Of a stretch of DNA of 64,000 nt, positions 17,200 to 26,401 are shown one piece after another. The position numbers were made by a program, and so were the translations under genes. Position 1 is the first letter of the stretch. Each line of letters opens with the position of its first letter. This stretch comes from Kitasatospora cheerisanensis KCTC 2395 (GTDB lineage: Bacteria; Actinomycetota; Actinomycetes; Streptomycetales; Streptomycetaceae). The stretch lies in contig NZ_KK853997.1 of NCBI RefSeq assembly GCF_000696185.1, positions 4,134,410 to 4,198,409 of the forward strand. The letters are read 5' to 3'. The notes under the pieces are model-generated. The model made no database searches. It saw only the letters and a program-made list of their open reading frames with translations, and was not told where the DNA came from.

Positions 17200-18675
17200 T
17201 CAGGGCCGGCCCAGCCACTGGCTGAGCGCCGCCCGCAGCTCGCCCCTGGTCGGGTCGGCGCAGGCCCAGGCCGCGTAGCCGTCGGGACGGACCAGCAGCA
17301 CGGTGTCCCGCAGCTTCCCGTGCGGGTCGGCGGGGGCGGCGGTGACCACCCGCTCCGACCAGGAGTCCGCCACCGAGAGCTCGTCGTTGCTGATCAGCAC
17401 GGCCTTCCCGGCGCGCAGCGCCTCGTGCAGCCGGGACGGGCCGCCGGGCACGTCCACCGCCAGGCGCAGGTCCGGGACGCGGCGGCCGGCCAGCGGGTGG
17501 GCGCCCTTCTCGGCGGGGTAGCCGAAGCCGATGCCGGAGATCTGCTTGGCGCCCAGCTCGGCCAGCGGGCCGAGGTGGCCGGCGGCGGCGCCGATCGCCG
17601 AGCGCAGCGCCCGGGTGGAGGCGTGCCGGCCGAGGGCGAGCCGGACCAGGGCGCCGGAGCTGCGCAGCACCGCCCGGCCGACCGGGTGCCGCTCGGTCTG
17701 GTAGGTGTCCAGCAGGGCGTCGGGGCCCCAGCCGCGGACGGCGGCGACCAGCTTCCAGCTCAGGTTGGCGGCGTCCTGGAGGCCGGTGTTCATGCCCTGG
17801 CCGCCGGCCGGGGAGTGGCAGTGCGCGGCGTCTCCGGCCAGGAACACCCGGCCGGAGCGGTAGCTGGTGGCCTGGCGTTCGTCGCTGTGGAAGCGGGAGG
17901 TCCAGCGGGCCTCGGTGAGGCGGAGGTCACGGCCCATCACCTCGCGCACCAGGTCGGCGAGTTCGGACAGCACCACCGGGTCGGAGTCGGGGACCTGGCG
18001 GTCGCGGTCCCAGCCGATCACCCGGTGCCAGCCGTCGCCGTACGAGGCGAGGAAGGCGAAGCCGCGTTCGCCGGCGCCGGCGGTCAGCGGCTGGTCGGGC
18101 TGCTGCTCCAGGCGGACGTCGGCGAGCATCACCGAGCGCACCACGGACTCGCCGGGGAACGGGATGCCGAGCAGGTCGCGCACGGCCGAGTGGACGCCGT
18201 CCGCGCCGACCGCGTAGCGGGCCCGCAGCCGCTGCTCGCCGTCGGCGGTGCGGACGGTCAGGGTGACGCCCTCGGCGTCCTGCCGGAGGCCGGTCAGTTC
18301 GGCGCCGCGGCGCAGGTCCGCGCCCGCCTTGACGGCGCGGTCGCGCAGCACCCGCTCGGTGTTCGACTGCGGGGTGACCAGGACGAAGGGGAAGCGGGTG
18401 GGCAGGGCGGCGAGGTCGATCCGGAGCCGGCCGAAGGCCTGCAGGGAGGGCATGGTGCGGCCGGTGGCGATCAGTTCGTCGGCGAGGCCGCGGGCGTCCA
18501 GGAGTTCCAGGGTGCGGGCGTGCACGGCGAACGCCCTGGTCAGGTTGGACTCCTCGGCGCGCCTGTCGACCACGGTGACCCGCAGTCCGGCCGCGGCCAG
18601 GTCGCCGGCCAGCAGCAGGCCGGTCGGGCCGGCTCCGACCACCAGTACGTCGGCGGTGAACTCGGTCTCGGACAT
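17200..18675 (-). CDS. FAD-dependent aromatic-ring monooxygenase (PHBH/RdmE-like)
   Basis: 491 residues from ATG 18675, with GGGAG eight bases upstream. The N-terminus has the ADP-binding fold VLVVGAGPTGLLLAGDLAAAG with the downstream acidic/Arg segment VVDRRAEE. GADGVHSAVRDLLG is the DG motif and VFLAGDAAHCHSPAGGQGMN the second FAD motif (GD). The C-terminal thioredoxin-like part is seen in polyketide and antibiotic hydroxylases. It probably hydroxylates an aromatic or polyketide substrate using NAD(P)H and O2. It stands alone; rifampicin-monooxygenase-like resistance functions are also possible. Confidence 0.85.
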   Translation of the reverse strand: MSETEFTADVLVVGAGPTGLLLAGDLAAAGLRVTVVDRRAEESNLTRAFAVHARTLELLDARGLADELIATGRTMPSLQAFGRLRIDLAALPTRFPFVLVTPQSNTERVLRDRAVKAGADLRRGAELTGLRQDAEGVTLTVRTADGEQRLRARYAVGADGVHSAVRDLLGIPFPGESVVRSVMLADVRLEQQPDQPLTAGAGERGFAFLASYGDGWHRVIGWDRDRQVPDSDPVVLSELADLVREVMGRDLRLTEARWTSRFHSDERQATSYRSGRVFLAGDAAHCHSPAGGQGMNTGLQDAANLSWKLVAAVRGWGPDALLDTYQTERHPVGRAVLRSSGALVRLALGRHASTRALRSAIGAAAGHLGPLAELGAKQISGIGFGYPAEKGAHPLAGRRVPDLRLAVDVPGGPSRLHEALRAGKAVLISNDELSVADSWSERVVTAAPADPHGKLRDTVLLVRPDGYAAWACADPTRGELRAALSQWLGRP

Positions 18676-18806
18676 GCCGTCATCTCCCGTCGTCATCCCT
18701 CGTCGGCCGGTGGTCAACGGACCGGAGTCCCACGGCTTTCGGGTTCTCAGCGCGCTCTCAGACTGCCATCATCGCGGCCCCATCCGAGGCTGTGAACCTC
18801 CTTTCC

Positions 18807-20051
18807 ATGACTCAGCCAGCGATGCGTCGGACCCTGCGTCCCGTTCCGGCGGCCGACGGCCGGTCCCCGGCCGGGGACGTGGTCCGGACGCGGCTCGTGG
18901 AGATCGTCGTCCCGGTGTACAACGAGCAGCACTCGCTGGAGCGCTGCGTCGAGGAGCTGCACGCCTACCTGTCGGAGACCTTCCCCTACGACTACCTGAT
19001 CACGGTGGCCGACAACGCCTCGGTGGACGGCACCTGGGAGGTCGCCGCCGGCCTCGCCGAGCGGATCCCGCAGGTCCGGGCGGTGCACCTGGACCTGAAG
19101 GGGCGCGGCCGGGCGCTGCGGCAGGTGTGGGGGGAGAGCGAGGCGGACGTGGTGGCGTACATGGACGTCGACCTGTCCACCGGCCTGGAGGCGTTCCTGC
19201 CGCTGGTCGCGCCGCTGCTGTCCGGGCACAGCGACCTGGCGATCGGCAGCCGGCTGCACCGGGGTTCGGCGGTGGTGCGCGGCCCCAAGCGGGAGTTCAT
19301 CTCGCGCACCTACAACTTCCTGCTGCGGGCCACCATGGCCGCGAAGTTCTCGGACGCCCAGTGCGGGTTCAAGGCGGGCCGCACCGAGGTGGTCAAGCGG
19401 CTGCTGGACCGGGTGGAGGACAACGCCTGGTTCTTCGACACCGAACTGCTGCTGCTCGCCGAGGCGTCCGGGCTGCGGATCCACGAGGTGCCGGTGGACT
19501 GGGTGGACGACCCGGACAGCCGGGTGGACATCGTCCGCACCGCGCTGGACGACCTGAAGGGCATGCTGCGGGTGGCCCGGCGCACTCTGGCCGGCAAGGG
19601 CGCGGTGGAGCTGCCGAGCCGGGTCCGGCAGGCCCGGGTGCCGGTCGGGTTGGGCTGGCAGGCCGTCAGCTTCGCGGTGATCGGGGTGCTGTGCACCGTC
19701 GCCTACATGCTGCTGTTCCTGGCGCTGCGTCAACTGGTGCCCGCGCTGGCCGCCAACGCGCTGGCGCTCGGCGTGACCGCCGTGTTCAACACCGCCGCGA
19801 ACCGGCGCTTCACCTTCGGGATAACGGGCCGGCGGGACGCCCTCAAGCACCAGCTGGAGGGCGGCCTGGCGTTCCTGGTGGGGCTGGCGCTGACCAGCGG
19901 TGCGGTGGCGGTGCTGCACGCGGCCTCCCCGCACGCCGGGCACGGCGTGGAGCTGGCCGTGCTGGTGGCGGCGAACGCCGCGGCCACCCTGGTGCGGTTC
20001 GTGCTGCTGCGGGCGTGGGTGTTCAACCCGCGCCGCGGCAGGACTCCCTGA
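18807..20051 (+). CDS. GT2 glycosyltransferase fused to GtrA-like membrane domain
   Basis: 414 residues. Residues ~30-260 are a dolichol-phosphate-mannose-synthase-type GT2 domain with VEIVVPVYNEQHSLE, the metal-binding DVDLSTGLEAF and the acceptor-side CGFKAGRTEVV. Residues ~285-405 are four hydrophobic segments of the GtrA type (SFAVIGVLCTVAYMLLFLAL, AVFNTAANRRFTF). Predicted to load a sugar onto polyprenyl phosphate and help flip it across the membrane. A GTG at 18792 would add five residues. It ends at a strong bidirectional terminator. The mannosyltransferase-like gene at 22084 could use the lipid-linked sugar. Confidence 0.88.
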   Translation: MTQPAMRRTLRPVPAADGRSPAGDVVRTRLVEIVVPVYNEQHSLERCVEELHAYLSETFPYDYLITVADNASVDGTWEVAAGLAERIPQVRAVHLDLKGRGRALRQVWGESEADVVAYMDVDLSTGLEAFLPLVAPLLSGHSDLAIGSRLHRGSAVVRGPKREFISRTYNFLLRATMAAKFSDAQCGFKAGRTEVVKRLLDRVEDNAWFFDTELLLLAEASGLRIHEVPVDWVDDPDSRVDIVRTALDDLKGMLRVARRTLAGKGAVELPSRVRQARVPVGLGWQAVSFAVIGVLCTVAYMLLFLALRQLVPALAANALALGVTAVFNTAANRRFTFGITGRRDALKHQLEGGLAFLVGLALTSGAVAVLHAASPHAGHGVELAVLVAANAAATLVRFVLLRAWVFNPRRGRTP

Positions 20052-20083
20052 CCCCCTGTCCTCTCCCCCCCCGGGACAGGGAA

Positions 20084-20113
20084 AGCGGGCCCGGACACGC
20101 GTCCGGGCCCGCT
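20084..20113. terminator. Bidirectional hairpin terminator between convergent genes
   Basis: AGCGGGCCCGGAC and GTCCGGGCCCGCT form a perfect 13-bp stem with a 4-base loop. It lies between the glycosyltransferase stop (20051, plus) and the paaN stop (20129, minus). Confidence 0.9.
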
Positions 20114-20128
20114 GTGCCGCCCGACGGG

Positions 20129-21820
20129 CTACTTGCGGATCTCGACGGTGCGGAACCGGTTGGCGACGAACGCGGCGTCGCAGTACGCCGAGTTGGCGGC
20201 CGGGTTGGCGCCGGTGCCGTGCAGGTCGGAGAAGGCCGCGGTCTGGTTGACGTACACGCCGCCGGTGAGGTTCAGCGACAGCGAGACGCCGGCGTCCAGG
20301 CAGGCCTCGATCAGGGCCGACTCGACCTCGGCGTCGGTGGTGTAGGCGCCGGCCGTCATCGCGCCGTGGTCGATCGTGGTGCGGCGCAGCAGTTCGACGG
20401 CGGCGGCGGTGGACTCCACCGCGACGGCGAACGCGACCGGGCCGAAGCACTCGGTCAGGAAGCGCGAGCGGTCGTCGGGCTTGTCGGCGTCGGCCTTCAC
20501 CAGGGCGGGCGTGCGGATGGTCGCGCCGGGGAACTCCGGCGAGGCCACCACCCGCGGGGCGAGGGCGAGTTCGCCGAACTCCCCGCCGGCCGCGGCGGCG
20601 CTGCGCTGCAGCACCCCGGGGTTGACCACGGCGCCGAGGATCGCGGCGGCCCGGGCGTCGTCGCCGAGCAGGCCCTCGACGGCGGCGGCCAGGTCGGCCA
20701 CCACCTGCTCGTAGGAGCGCTCGCCGTCCTCGGTGCGGATGCCGGTGCGCGGGATCAGCAGGTTCTGCGGGGTGGTGCACATCTGGCCGCTGTACAGGCT
20801 GAGCGAGAACGCCAGGTTGTCCAGCATGCCGCGGTAGTTGTCGGTCGAGTCCAGCACGACCGTGTTGACGCCGGCCTTCTCGGTGTACACCTGCGCCTGG
20901 CGGGCGTTGTCCTCCAGCCAGTCGCCGAAGCCGGTGGAGCCGGTGTAGTCGATCAGCTTGACCTCGGGGCGCACCGCCAGCACCTGGGCGATCGAGGAGC
21001 CCTCGCGCTCGGCGGCCAGGCAGATCAGGTTCGGGTCGAAGCCGGCCTCGGCGAGCACCTCGCGGGCGATCCGCACGGTCAGCGCCAGCGGCAGCACGGC
21101 CCGCGGGTGCGGCTTGACCAGCACGCCGTTGCCGGTGGCCAGCGAGGCGAACAGGCCCGGGAAGCCGTTCCAGGTGGGGAAGGTGTTGCAGCCGATCAGC
21201 AGCGCGGTGCCGCGCGGCACGGCGGTGAACTCCTTGGTGAGCACCAGCGGGTCGCGCTTGCCCTGCGGCTTGGTCCACTGCGCGGAGCGCGGCAGCCGGG
21301 TCTGCTCGGCGTACGCGTACGCCACCGCCTCGACGCCGCGGTCCTGGGCGTGCGGGCCGCCGGCCTGGAAGGCCATGCCGTACGCCTGGCCGGTGGTGTG
21401 CATCACCGCCTGCGCGAACTCGTGCGAGCGGGCGTTGATCCGGGCCAGGATCTCCAGGCAGACCGCGGCGCGGGCGGCCGGGCCGGCCTTCGCCCACGCG
21501 GGGCGGGCCGCCTCCAGCGCGGCCAGCAGCGCGTCCGGCTCGGCGTGCGGGTAGCCGATGCCCAGCTCGATGCCGTACGGCGAGGCTTCGCCGGTCACCG
21601 GCTCGCCGCCGTCGGGGTGGCCCGGCAGCTCGAACACCTGGCCCAGCAGGGCGTCGAAGGCGGCCTTGCCGTCGGCGGCGGCGTTCTCGCCGTACGCCTT
21701 CGGGAACTCCGGGTACGGCGACCAGTAGTCGCGGGACTCGGCCGCGGCCACGGCGCGGTCGAGGGTGTCCTGGTGGCGGGCGATCAGTTCGGCGACCGGC
21801 AGGGGGGTCGCAGCGGCCAT
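20129..21820 (-). CDS. paaN: PaaN-type aldehyde dehydrogenase
   Basis: 563 residues from ATG 21820 with GAGGAG seven bases upstream. It is an aldehyde dehydrogenase superfamily member of the PaaN type: GNGVLVKPHPRAVLPLAL in the cofactor region, YTGSTGFGDWL, and SGQMCTTPQNLLIP with the catalytic Cys. The length and NATURE of the N-terminal extension (about 90 residues before the core) match PaaN. PaaN is linked to phenylacetate degradation through ring-opening chemistry, but no paaABCDE genes are in the window. A PaaR-type operator lies 43 bp upstream of the start codon, indicating TetR-family control. Confidence 0.85.
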   Translation of the reverse strand: MAAATPLPVAELIARHQDTLDRAVAAAESRDYWSPYPEFPKAYGENAAADGKAAFDALLGQVFELPGHPDGGEPVTGEASPYGIELGIGYPHAEPDALLAALEAARPAWAKAGPAARAAVCLEILARINARSHEFAQAVMHTTGQAYGMAFQAGGPHAQDRGVEAVAYAYAEQTRLPRSAQWTKPQGKRDPLVLTKEFTAVPRGTALLIGCNTFPTWNGFPGLFASLATGNGVLVKPHPRAVLPLALTVRIAREVLAEAGFDPNLICLAAEREGSSIAQVLAVRPEVKLIDYTGSTGFGDWLEDNARQAQVYTEKAGVNTVVLDSTDNYRGMLDNLAFSLSLYSGQMCTTPQNLLIPRTGIRTEDGERSYEQVVADLAAAVEGLLGDDARAAAILGAVVNPGVLQRSAAAAGGEFGELALAPRVVASPEFPGATIRTPALVKADADKPDDRSRFLTECFGPVAFAVAVESTAAAVELLRRTTIDHGAMTAGAYTTDAEVESALIEACLDAGVSLSLNLTGGVYVNQTAAFSDLHGTGANPAANSAYCDAAFVANRFRTVEIRK

Positions 21821-21862
21821 GGTGCGCTCCTCACGGGGGCAGGCGGGACACGGCTCAGCGTA

Positions 21863-21876
21863 ACCGAACGATCGGT
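21863..21876. promoter_or_regulatory. PaaR/TetR-type operator upstream of paaN
   Basis: ACCGAACGATCGGT fits ACCG-NN-CG-NN-CGGT, the core of the operator described for the TetR-family PaaR of actinobacteria (recalled, not searched). It lies within the expected paaN promoter. The TetR gene at 24042 is a plausible binder. Confidence 0.6.
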
Positions 21877-21955
21877 CGGTGCAAGGGTTACCCGGAAGCC
21901 GGTCGTCGCAGCGCTGTGGGAGCATCCTCGCCGCTGCGCTCCGGCGGCGGAAGCA

Positions 21956-21999
21956 GGCCTGCCCGGGAACGGCCCCGGGAGGGCGTTCCCGGGCAGGCC
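21956..21999 (-). terminator. Hairpin terminator of the mannosyltransferase-like gene
   Basis: GGCCTGCCCGGGAACG and CGTTCCCGGGCAGGCC pair perfectly over 16 bp with a 12-base loop. It lies about 85 bp beyond the stop at 22084 on the minus strand. Confidence 0.85.
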
Positions 22000-22083
22000 G
22001 GACGAGCGCGAACGGGCGCTCCTGCCCGCGGTCCTGTCGGGCGCGGGAGCGCACCCATCGGGTCGGAGCAGGAGCGGCGCCGG

Positions 22084-23400
22084 TTACGGGATGCCGAGCT
22101 GGAAGATGACGTAGCCGGCGTACCAGCCGGAGGACAGCGCGGCCACGCCGAGCACGGTGGCCAGGTTCCGCAGCCGGACCCGGGCCAGCGCCACCGCGAG
22201 CGGGATCAGCAGCGGGAAGATCGGCAGCACGAAGCGGGACAGTGTGCCGAACATCTGCTGGCTGCCGAGCACCATCACCAGCGTCCCCACCGTGTACACC
22301 GTCAGCACCAGCGGCGGGCGCTTGGACAGCAGCGCCACCAGCAGGATCGGCAGGGCGAGCAGCACCAGGACCGCGATCAGGTCCTCGGTCGGGTACGTGA
22401 ACAGGTAGTTGGTCTCGCCGCGCAGCACGTTGGTGGCCGCCCGCAGGGTGTAGCGGCCCCAGTCGAAGAAGTGCAGCCAGCCGCCGCGCTGCAGGGTGAT
22501 GTAGCCGTCCAGGTGCCCCATCCGGTAGCCGACCCAGGCCAGGTAGCCCAGGCAGCCGACCGGCGGCAGCAGGATCGCGGTGAGCGGCCCCGCCACGCCG
22601 TCCGAGCGCTTCCACAGCGCGATCGCGGCGGCCAGCGCCACACCCGCGATCAGCGGCACCGAGCTCGGCCGGGCCAGGCCCGCCATGAAGGTCACCACGG
22701 CGGCGCTCAGCCAGTTGCGGTCGACGACGAAGTAGCAGGCCCAGGCGGCCAGCGCGACGAACACCGACTCCGAGTAGACCGCCCACTCCACGCCCGAGCC
22801 CGGGAACGCCGCCCACAGGCCGGCCGCGATCACGCCGGCCCGGCGGCCGTAGAGCTTGGACACCACGGCGAAGATGCCGGCCGCGGCGAGGAACGAGGCG
22901 AGGATCGACACCAGCATGCCGGAGCCGTACAGGCCGAGGCCCAGGTTCGACACCAGGCGGATCAGCCCCGGATACAGCGGGAAGAACGCCGCGGAATTCT
23001 GCTTGATGCTGAAGAATCCCTGCTCCGGAATCAGCTGGGGGTCGTAACCCTCGTGCGCGACCCGCTGGTACCAGAGGCCGTCCCAACTTCCCAGCACGTC
23101 CCACGGGTGCGCGCCGCCGCCGAAACGCGGGTCGTTCGTCAGATAGTGCCCGTTGGTTTCCAGCAGCCACATGAATGCGGCGAATCCGGCGAGTTTCACC
23201 GCGCCGTACAGGGCGAGCGCCGGTCCGAACCGCTCCGCGAGCCGGCGGATTCCGACGGCCACCGAGGAGCCGGGTTCCGGCCCGGCCGCCTCCTCCGGCT
23301 CCGGAAGGTCGGCCTCGACGGGGACCTCGTCCTCGGTCGCGGTCGCGCTCGCGGCGGTGGTCGGTGGACGACCCGCCATCCCTTGCCGGACGACACCCAC
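22084..23400 (-). CDS. Multi-pass mannosyltransferase-like protein (GPI-mannosyltransferase/GT-C type)
   Basis: 438 residues from GTG 23400, which has GGAGG six bases upstream; ATG 23379 is an alternative with no useful site. A charged N-terminal tail (EDEVPVEADLPEPEE) precedes about ten hydrophobic segments. The first extracytoplasmic loop, with WDVLGSWDGLWYQRVAHEGYD, resembles the GT-C/PIG-V type in which acidic residues bind lipid-linked sugar. Predicted to transfer mannose or another sugar from polyprenyl phosphate outside the membrane, which would pair it with the GT2-GtrA gene at 18807. Confidence 0.75.
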   Translation of the reverse strand: MGVVRQGMAGRPPTTAASATATEDEVPVEADLPEPEEAAGPEPGSSVAVGIRRLAERFGPALALYGAVKLAGFAAFMWLLETNGHYLTNDPRFGGGAHPWDVLGSWDGLWYQRVAHEGYDPQLIPEQGFFSIKQNSAAFFPLYPGLIRLVSNLGLGLYGSGMLVSILASFLAAAGIFAVVSKLYGRRAGVIAAGLWAAFPGSGVEWAVYSESVFVALAAWACYFVVDRNWLSAAVVTFMAGLARPSSVPLIAGVALAAAIALWKRSDGVAGPLTAILLPPVGCLGYLAWVGYRMGHLDGYITLQRGGWLHFFDWGRYTLRAATNVLRGETNYLFTYPTEDLIAVLVLLALPILLVALLSKRPPLVLTVYTVGTLVMVLGSQQMFGTLSRFVLPIFPLLIPLAVALARVRLRNLATVLGVAALSSGWYAGYVIFQLGIP

Positions 23401-24041
23401 GGGCCGCCTCCATCCTGTGCCATTTCGGGCCGCCGGGCGCGGCGGTGCCGACAGTGTAAGGCCGCTCCAGGCCTGATCACAGGGGGCACGAGGGCGGTGC
23501 GTCGGGCCGGTCGCGACGGGAGCGCCGCCGGGCCGGAACCACTCCTGGTCTCGGTCGTACCAGAGCGGATCGGCGCCGCCGCGGCGGTCCCGCGGGATCG
23601 CGTTCGCGCCCCCGGAGGCGCCCGGCCGCCGCCGCCGGGGCGGGCGCCGGTGCCGCGGCCGGCCGCTCCGCTCCGCGGGCGGCCGCCGCAGCTGCCGCTC
23701 GGCGCTGCCGGCGCCGGTCCGCCGCACGGCGTCCGGCCGTCGGCGGCGCCCGCACCGGGAGGCCCGGGCACGGCCCGTTCCCGGCGGGCGCGTTCGGCGT
23801 GGCGCCCGGCCGGCGGCGGCCGCGGCGAAACGGACGGGCGTTTGCCCCGGGGGAATTCCCCGCACGGGCCGGGCGGAAAAAGGCGTGCGCGCTTTGCCGA
23901 ATTCGCGGGATCCGGCCGGGCATTCCCGATCTTTTGCGCCGATGTCGGGCAATCGGAACGCCCGGGCCGGGCGTTTCGCCGGGCGGCCGGGAACGGCACC
24001 CCGGCTGACGGGACGGATGCGGCGGGGAGATACTCGTTGCC
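23401..24041. other. 641-bp gene-free divergent intergenic region
   Basis: This lies between the mannosyltransferase-like gene (minus) and the TetR gene (plus). The longest reading frames are low-complexity Arg/Pro/Gly peptides without ribosome sites, so I see no gene. It is rich in GCC/CGG runs. It must hold both promoters. Confidence 0.6.
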
Positions 24042-24626
24042 ATGGCCGAAAACCTCACGCGCGCCTCCTACACGGTCGAGTCGCTGCTCGCCGTCACGGT
24101 GCGGGTCTTCAACGAGCGCGGATACGACGGCACCTCGATGGAGGACCTGTCCCGGGCCGCCGGGATCTCCAAGTCCTCGATCTACCACCACGTGCGCGGC
24201 AAGGAGGAACTGCTGCGGCTGGCCGTCGGGCGGGCGCTGGACGCGCTGTTCGCGACGCTGGAGGAGCCGAAGGCGGTCGAGGGCCGGCCGGTGGACCGGC
24301 TGGAGCACGTGGTGCGCCGCACCGCCGAGGTGCTGCTGGCCGAACTGCCGTACGTGACGCTGCTGCTGAGGGTCCGCGGGAACACCGCGACCGAGCAGTG
24401 GGCGCTGGAGCGGCGGCGCGACTTCGACCACCGGGTCGCCGAACTCCTCCAGGAGGCCGTCACCGCGGGCGAGCTGCGGGCCGACGTGGAGCCCCGGCTG
24501 GCCACCCGGCTGCTGTTCGGCATGATCAACTCGGTGGTGGAGTGGTACCGCCCCGGCCAGGGCGGCACCGAGGGCCTGCCGGAGGCCGTCGTCCAGCTGG
24601 CGTTCGACGGCCTGCGGGCGCGCTAG
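24042..24626 (+). CDS. TetR/AcrR-family transcriptional regulator
   Basis: 194 residues. The N-terminal HTH is clear: VRVFNERGYDGTSMEDLSRAAGISKSSIYHHVRGKEELL. The C-terminal ligand-binding part includes PYVTLLLRVRGNTATEQWALERRRDFD. TetR proteins repress by binding short palindromes and release DNA on ligand binding. Its position two genes from paaN and the ACCG-NN-CG-NN-CGGT palindrome ahead of paaN make it a candidate PaaR-like repressor sensing a phenylacetate or acyl-CoA intermediate. The gene converges on the Lrp gene with a 7-bp gap. Confidence 0.88.
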   Translation: MAENLTRASYTVESLLAVTVRVFNERGYDGTSMEDLSRAAGISKSSIYHHVRGKEELLRLAVGRALDALFATLEEPKAVEGRPVDRLEHVVRRTAEVLLAELPYVTLLLRVRGNTATEQWALERRRDFDHRVAELLQEAVTAGELRADVEPRLATRLLFGMINSVVEWYRPGQGGTEGLPEAVVQLAFDGLRAR

Positions 24627-24633
24627 CCGCGGA

Positions 24634-25101
24634 TCACGGGGCGTCCGACGGAATGTGGTCGGTCTCCTCGAACACCAGCATGGTGCGGGTGCCGAGCACC
24701 TGGGGGATGGACTGGATGCTGCCCAGGACGAGTTCGCGCAGCTCCCGGTTGTCGGCGGTGTGCACCAGCATCAGCACGTCGTAGTCGCCGCCGACCAGCG
24801 CGATGTGCGCGACCCCGGGCAGCTGCAGCAGCTGCTCGCGGACGGTGCGCCAGGAGTTCTGGACGATCCGCAGCGTGACGTACGCGGACGCGGCCTGCCC
24901 GGCCCGCTCGTGGTCGATGCGGGCCGTGAAGCCGCGGATCACCCCGTCCTCGACCATCCTGGATATCCGGGCGTAGGCGTTCGCCCGGGACACGTGCACC
25001 CGCTCGGCGACCGAGCGGATCGAGGCGCGACCGTCCTGCCGCAGCAGCCGCAGGATCGACCGGTCGACACGGTCGAGTCTGGACACCTGTTCAGCCGACA
25101 T
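24634..25101 (-). CDS. bkdR: Lrp/AsnC-family regulator, probable BkdR
   Basis: 155 residues from ATG 25101. Residues ~10-60 are the Lrp HTH (LDRVDRSILRLLRQDGRASIRSVAERVHVSRANAYARI) and the rest the RAM/effector domain with VGGDYDVLMLVHTADN. It is divergent from bkdA with a 148-bp gap. In Streptomyces an Lrp-type BkdR next to bkd genes controls branched-chain keto-acid dehydrogenase expression in response to amino acids; the name here rests on that arrangement. Confidence 0.8.
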   Translation of the reverse strand: MSAEQVSRLDRVDRSILRLLRQDGRASIRSVAERVHVSRANAYARISRMVEDGVIRGFTARIDHERAGQAASAYVTLRIVQNSWRTVREQLLQLPGVAHIALVGGDYDVLMLVHTADNRELRELVLGSIQSIPQVLGTRTMLVFEETDHIPSDAP

Positions 25102-25202
25102 GGCCCCCCATCCCTCGCAATTGGACGTGCTGCCCCCAGCAGACCGCCCTTTCGGCCGACTGTCCACCGTCTTGACGGGGATATGGTCAAGATGAACAGA
25201 CG

Positions 25203-25216
25203 ACCGAACAATCGGT
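25203..25216. promoter_or_regulatory. PaaR-type palindrome variant upstream of bkdA
   Basis: ACCGAACAATCGGT matches the paaN operator ACCGAACGATCGGT at 13 of 14 positions, differing at one central base. It lies 34 bp upstream of the bkdA start codon. Confidence 0.5.
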
Positions 25217-25249
25217 AGGGAGCCCCCATCACCCCGGAGGTGCCCCGAC

Positions 25250-26401
25250 ATGACCGTCATGGACCACAGGGACCAGTCCGACCCGGCCGTCGTGCCCGGC
25301 TGGCTGCCCGGCGCCACCGCGCCCCGCACCGACCCCGCCCCGCTGCTGCCGGACGCCGAACCGTTCCGCGTCCTGGGCACCCCCGCCGCGGACAAGGCCG
25401 ACCCCGGCCTGCTGCGGGAGCTGTACCGCCGGCTGGTCGCCGGCCGCCGCTACAACCAGCAGGCCACCACCCTCACCAAGCAGGGCCGACTCGCCGTCTA
25501 CCCGGCGTCCACCGGCCAGGAGGCCTGCCAGGTCGCAGCGGCACTCGCGCTGCGCGCCGACGACTGGATGTTCCCCTCCTACCGCGACACCCTCGCCGTG
25601 GTCGCCCGCGGCGTCGACCCGCTGCAGGCGCTGACCCTGCTGCGCGGCAGCGCCCACACCGGCTACGACCCGCGCGCCACCCGCACCGCCCCGCTGTGCA
25701 CCCCGCTGGCCACCCAGGTCCCGCACGCGGTCGGCCTCGCCCACGCCGCCCGGCTGGCCGGGGACGACACCGTCGCCCTGGCGCTGCTCGGCGACGGCGG
25801 CACCAGCGAGGGCGACTTCCACGAGGGCCTGAACTTCGCGGCCGTGCTGCACGCCCCCGTGGTGTTCCTGGTGCAGAACAACGGCTACGCGATCTCCGTC
25901 CCGCTGACCCGGCAGTCCGCCGCGCCGACCCTCGCCCACAAGGCGGTCGGCTACGGCATCCCCGGCCGGCTGGTCGACGGCAACGACGCCGCGGCCGTGC
26001 ACCAGGTGCTCACCGAGGCCGTCGAGCGGGCCCGCACCGGCGGCGGCCCGACCCTGGTGGAGGCCCTCACCTACCGGGTCGAGGCGCACACCAACGCCGA
26101 CGACGCCACCCGCTACCGGCACGCCGAGGAGGTCACCGCCTGGCAGGCGCACGACCCGATCCGGCTGCTGGAGGACGCCCTGCGCGAGCGCGGCCTGCTC
26201 GACGAGCAGCTGGTCGCCGAGGCCGCCGACGAGGCCGAGGCGATGGCCGCCCGGATGCGCGCCGAGTTCCACGCCGACCCCGACCTCGACCCGATGTCGC
26301 TGTTCGCGCACGTCTACGCCGAACCCACCCAGCAGCTGCGCGAACAGGCCGCGCAGCTGGCCGCCGAGCTGGCCGCGGAGGCCGAGGTGCACGCCCGATG
26401 A
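25250..26401 (+). CDS. bkdA: Branched-chain 2-oxoacid dehydrogenase E1 alpha subunit
   Basis: 383 residues. It carries the thiamine-diphosphate motif GDGGTSEGDFHEGLNFA...NNGYAIS, and YRVEAHTNADD near the C-terminus. It is the alpha chain of the alpha2beta2 E1 component that decarboxylates branched-chain 2-oxoacids and passes the acyl group to lipoyl-E2, which supplies starters for branched fatty acids and polyketides. It overlaps the next gene at ATGA, with E2 following. No E3 gene is present, so E3 is presumably encoded elsewhere. A pyruvate-type E1 cannot be excluded, but the Lrp neighbour favours BKDH. Confidence 0.85.
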   Translation: MTVMDHRDQSDPAVVPGWLPGATAPRTDPAPLLPDAEPFRVLGTPAADKADPGLLRELYRRLVAGRRYNQQATTLTKQGRLAVYPASTGQEACQVAAALALRADDWMFPSYRDTLAVVARGVDPLQALTLLRGSAHTGYDPRATRTAPLCTPLATQVPHAVGLAHAARLAGDDTVALALLGDGGTSEGDFHEGLNFAAVLHAPVVFLVQNNGYAISVPLTRQSAAPTLAHKAVGYGIPGRLVDGNDAAAVHQVLTEAVERARTGGGPTLVEALTYRVEAHTNADDATRYRHAEEVTAWQAHDPIRLLEDALRERGLLDEQLVAEAADEAEAMAARMRAEFHADPDLDPMSLFAHVYAEPTQQLREQAAQLAAELAAEAEVHAR

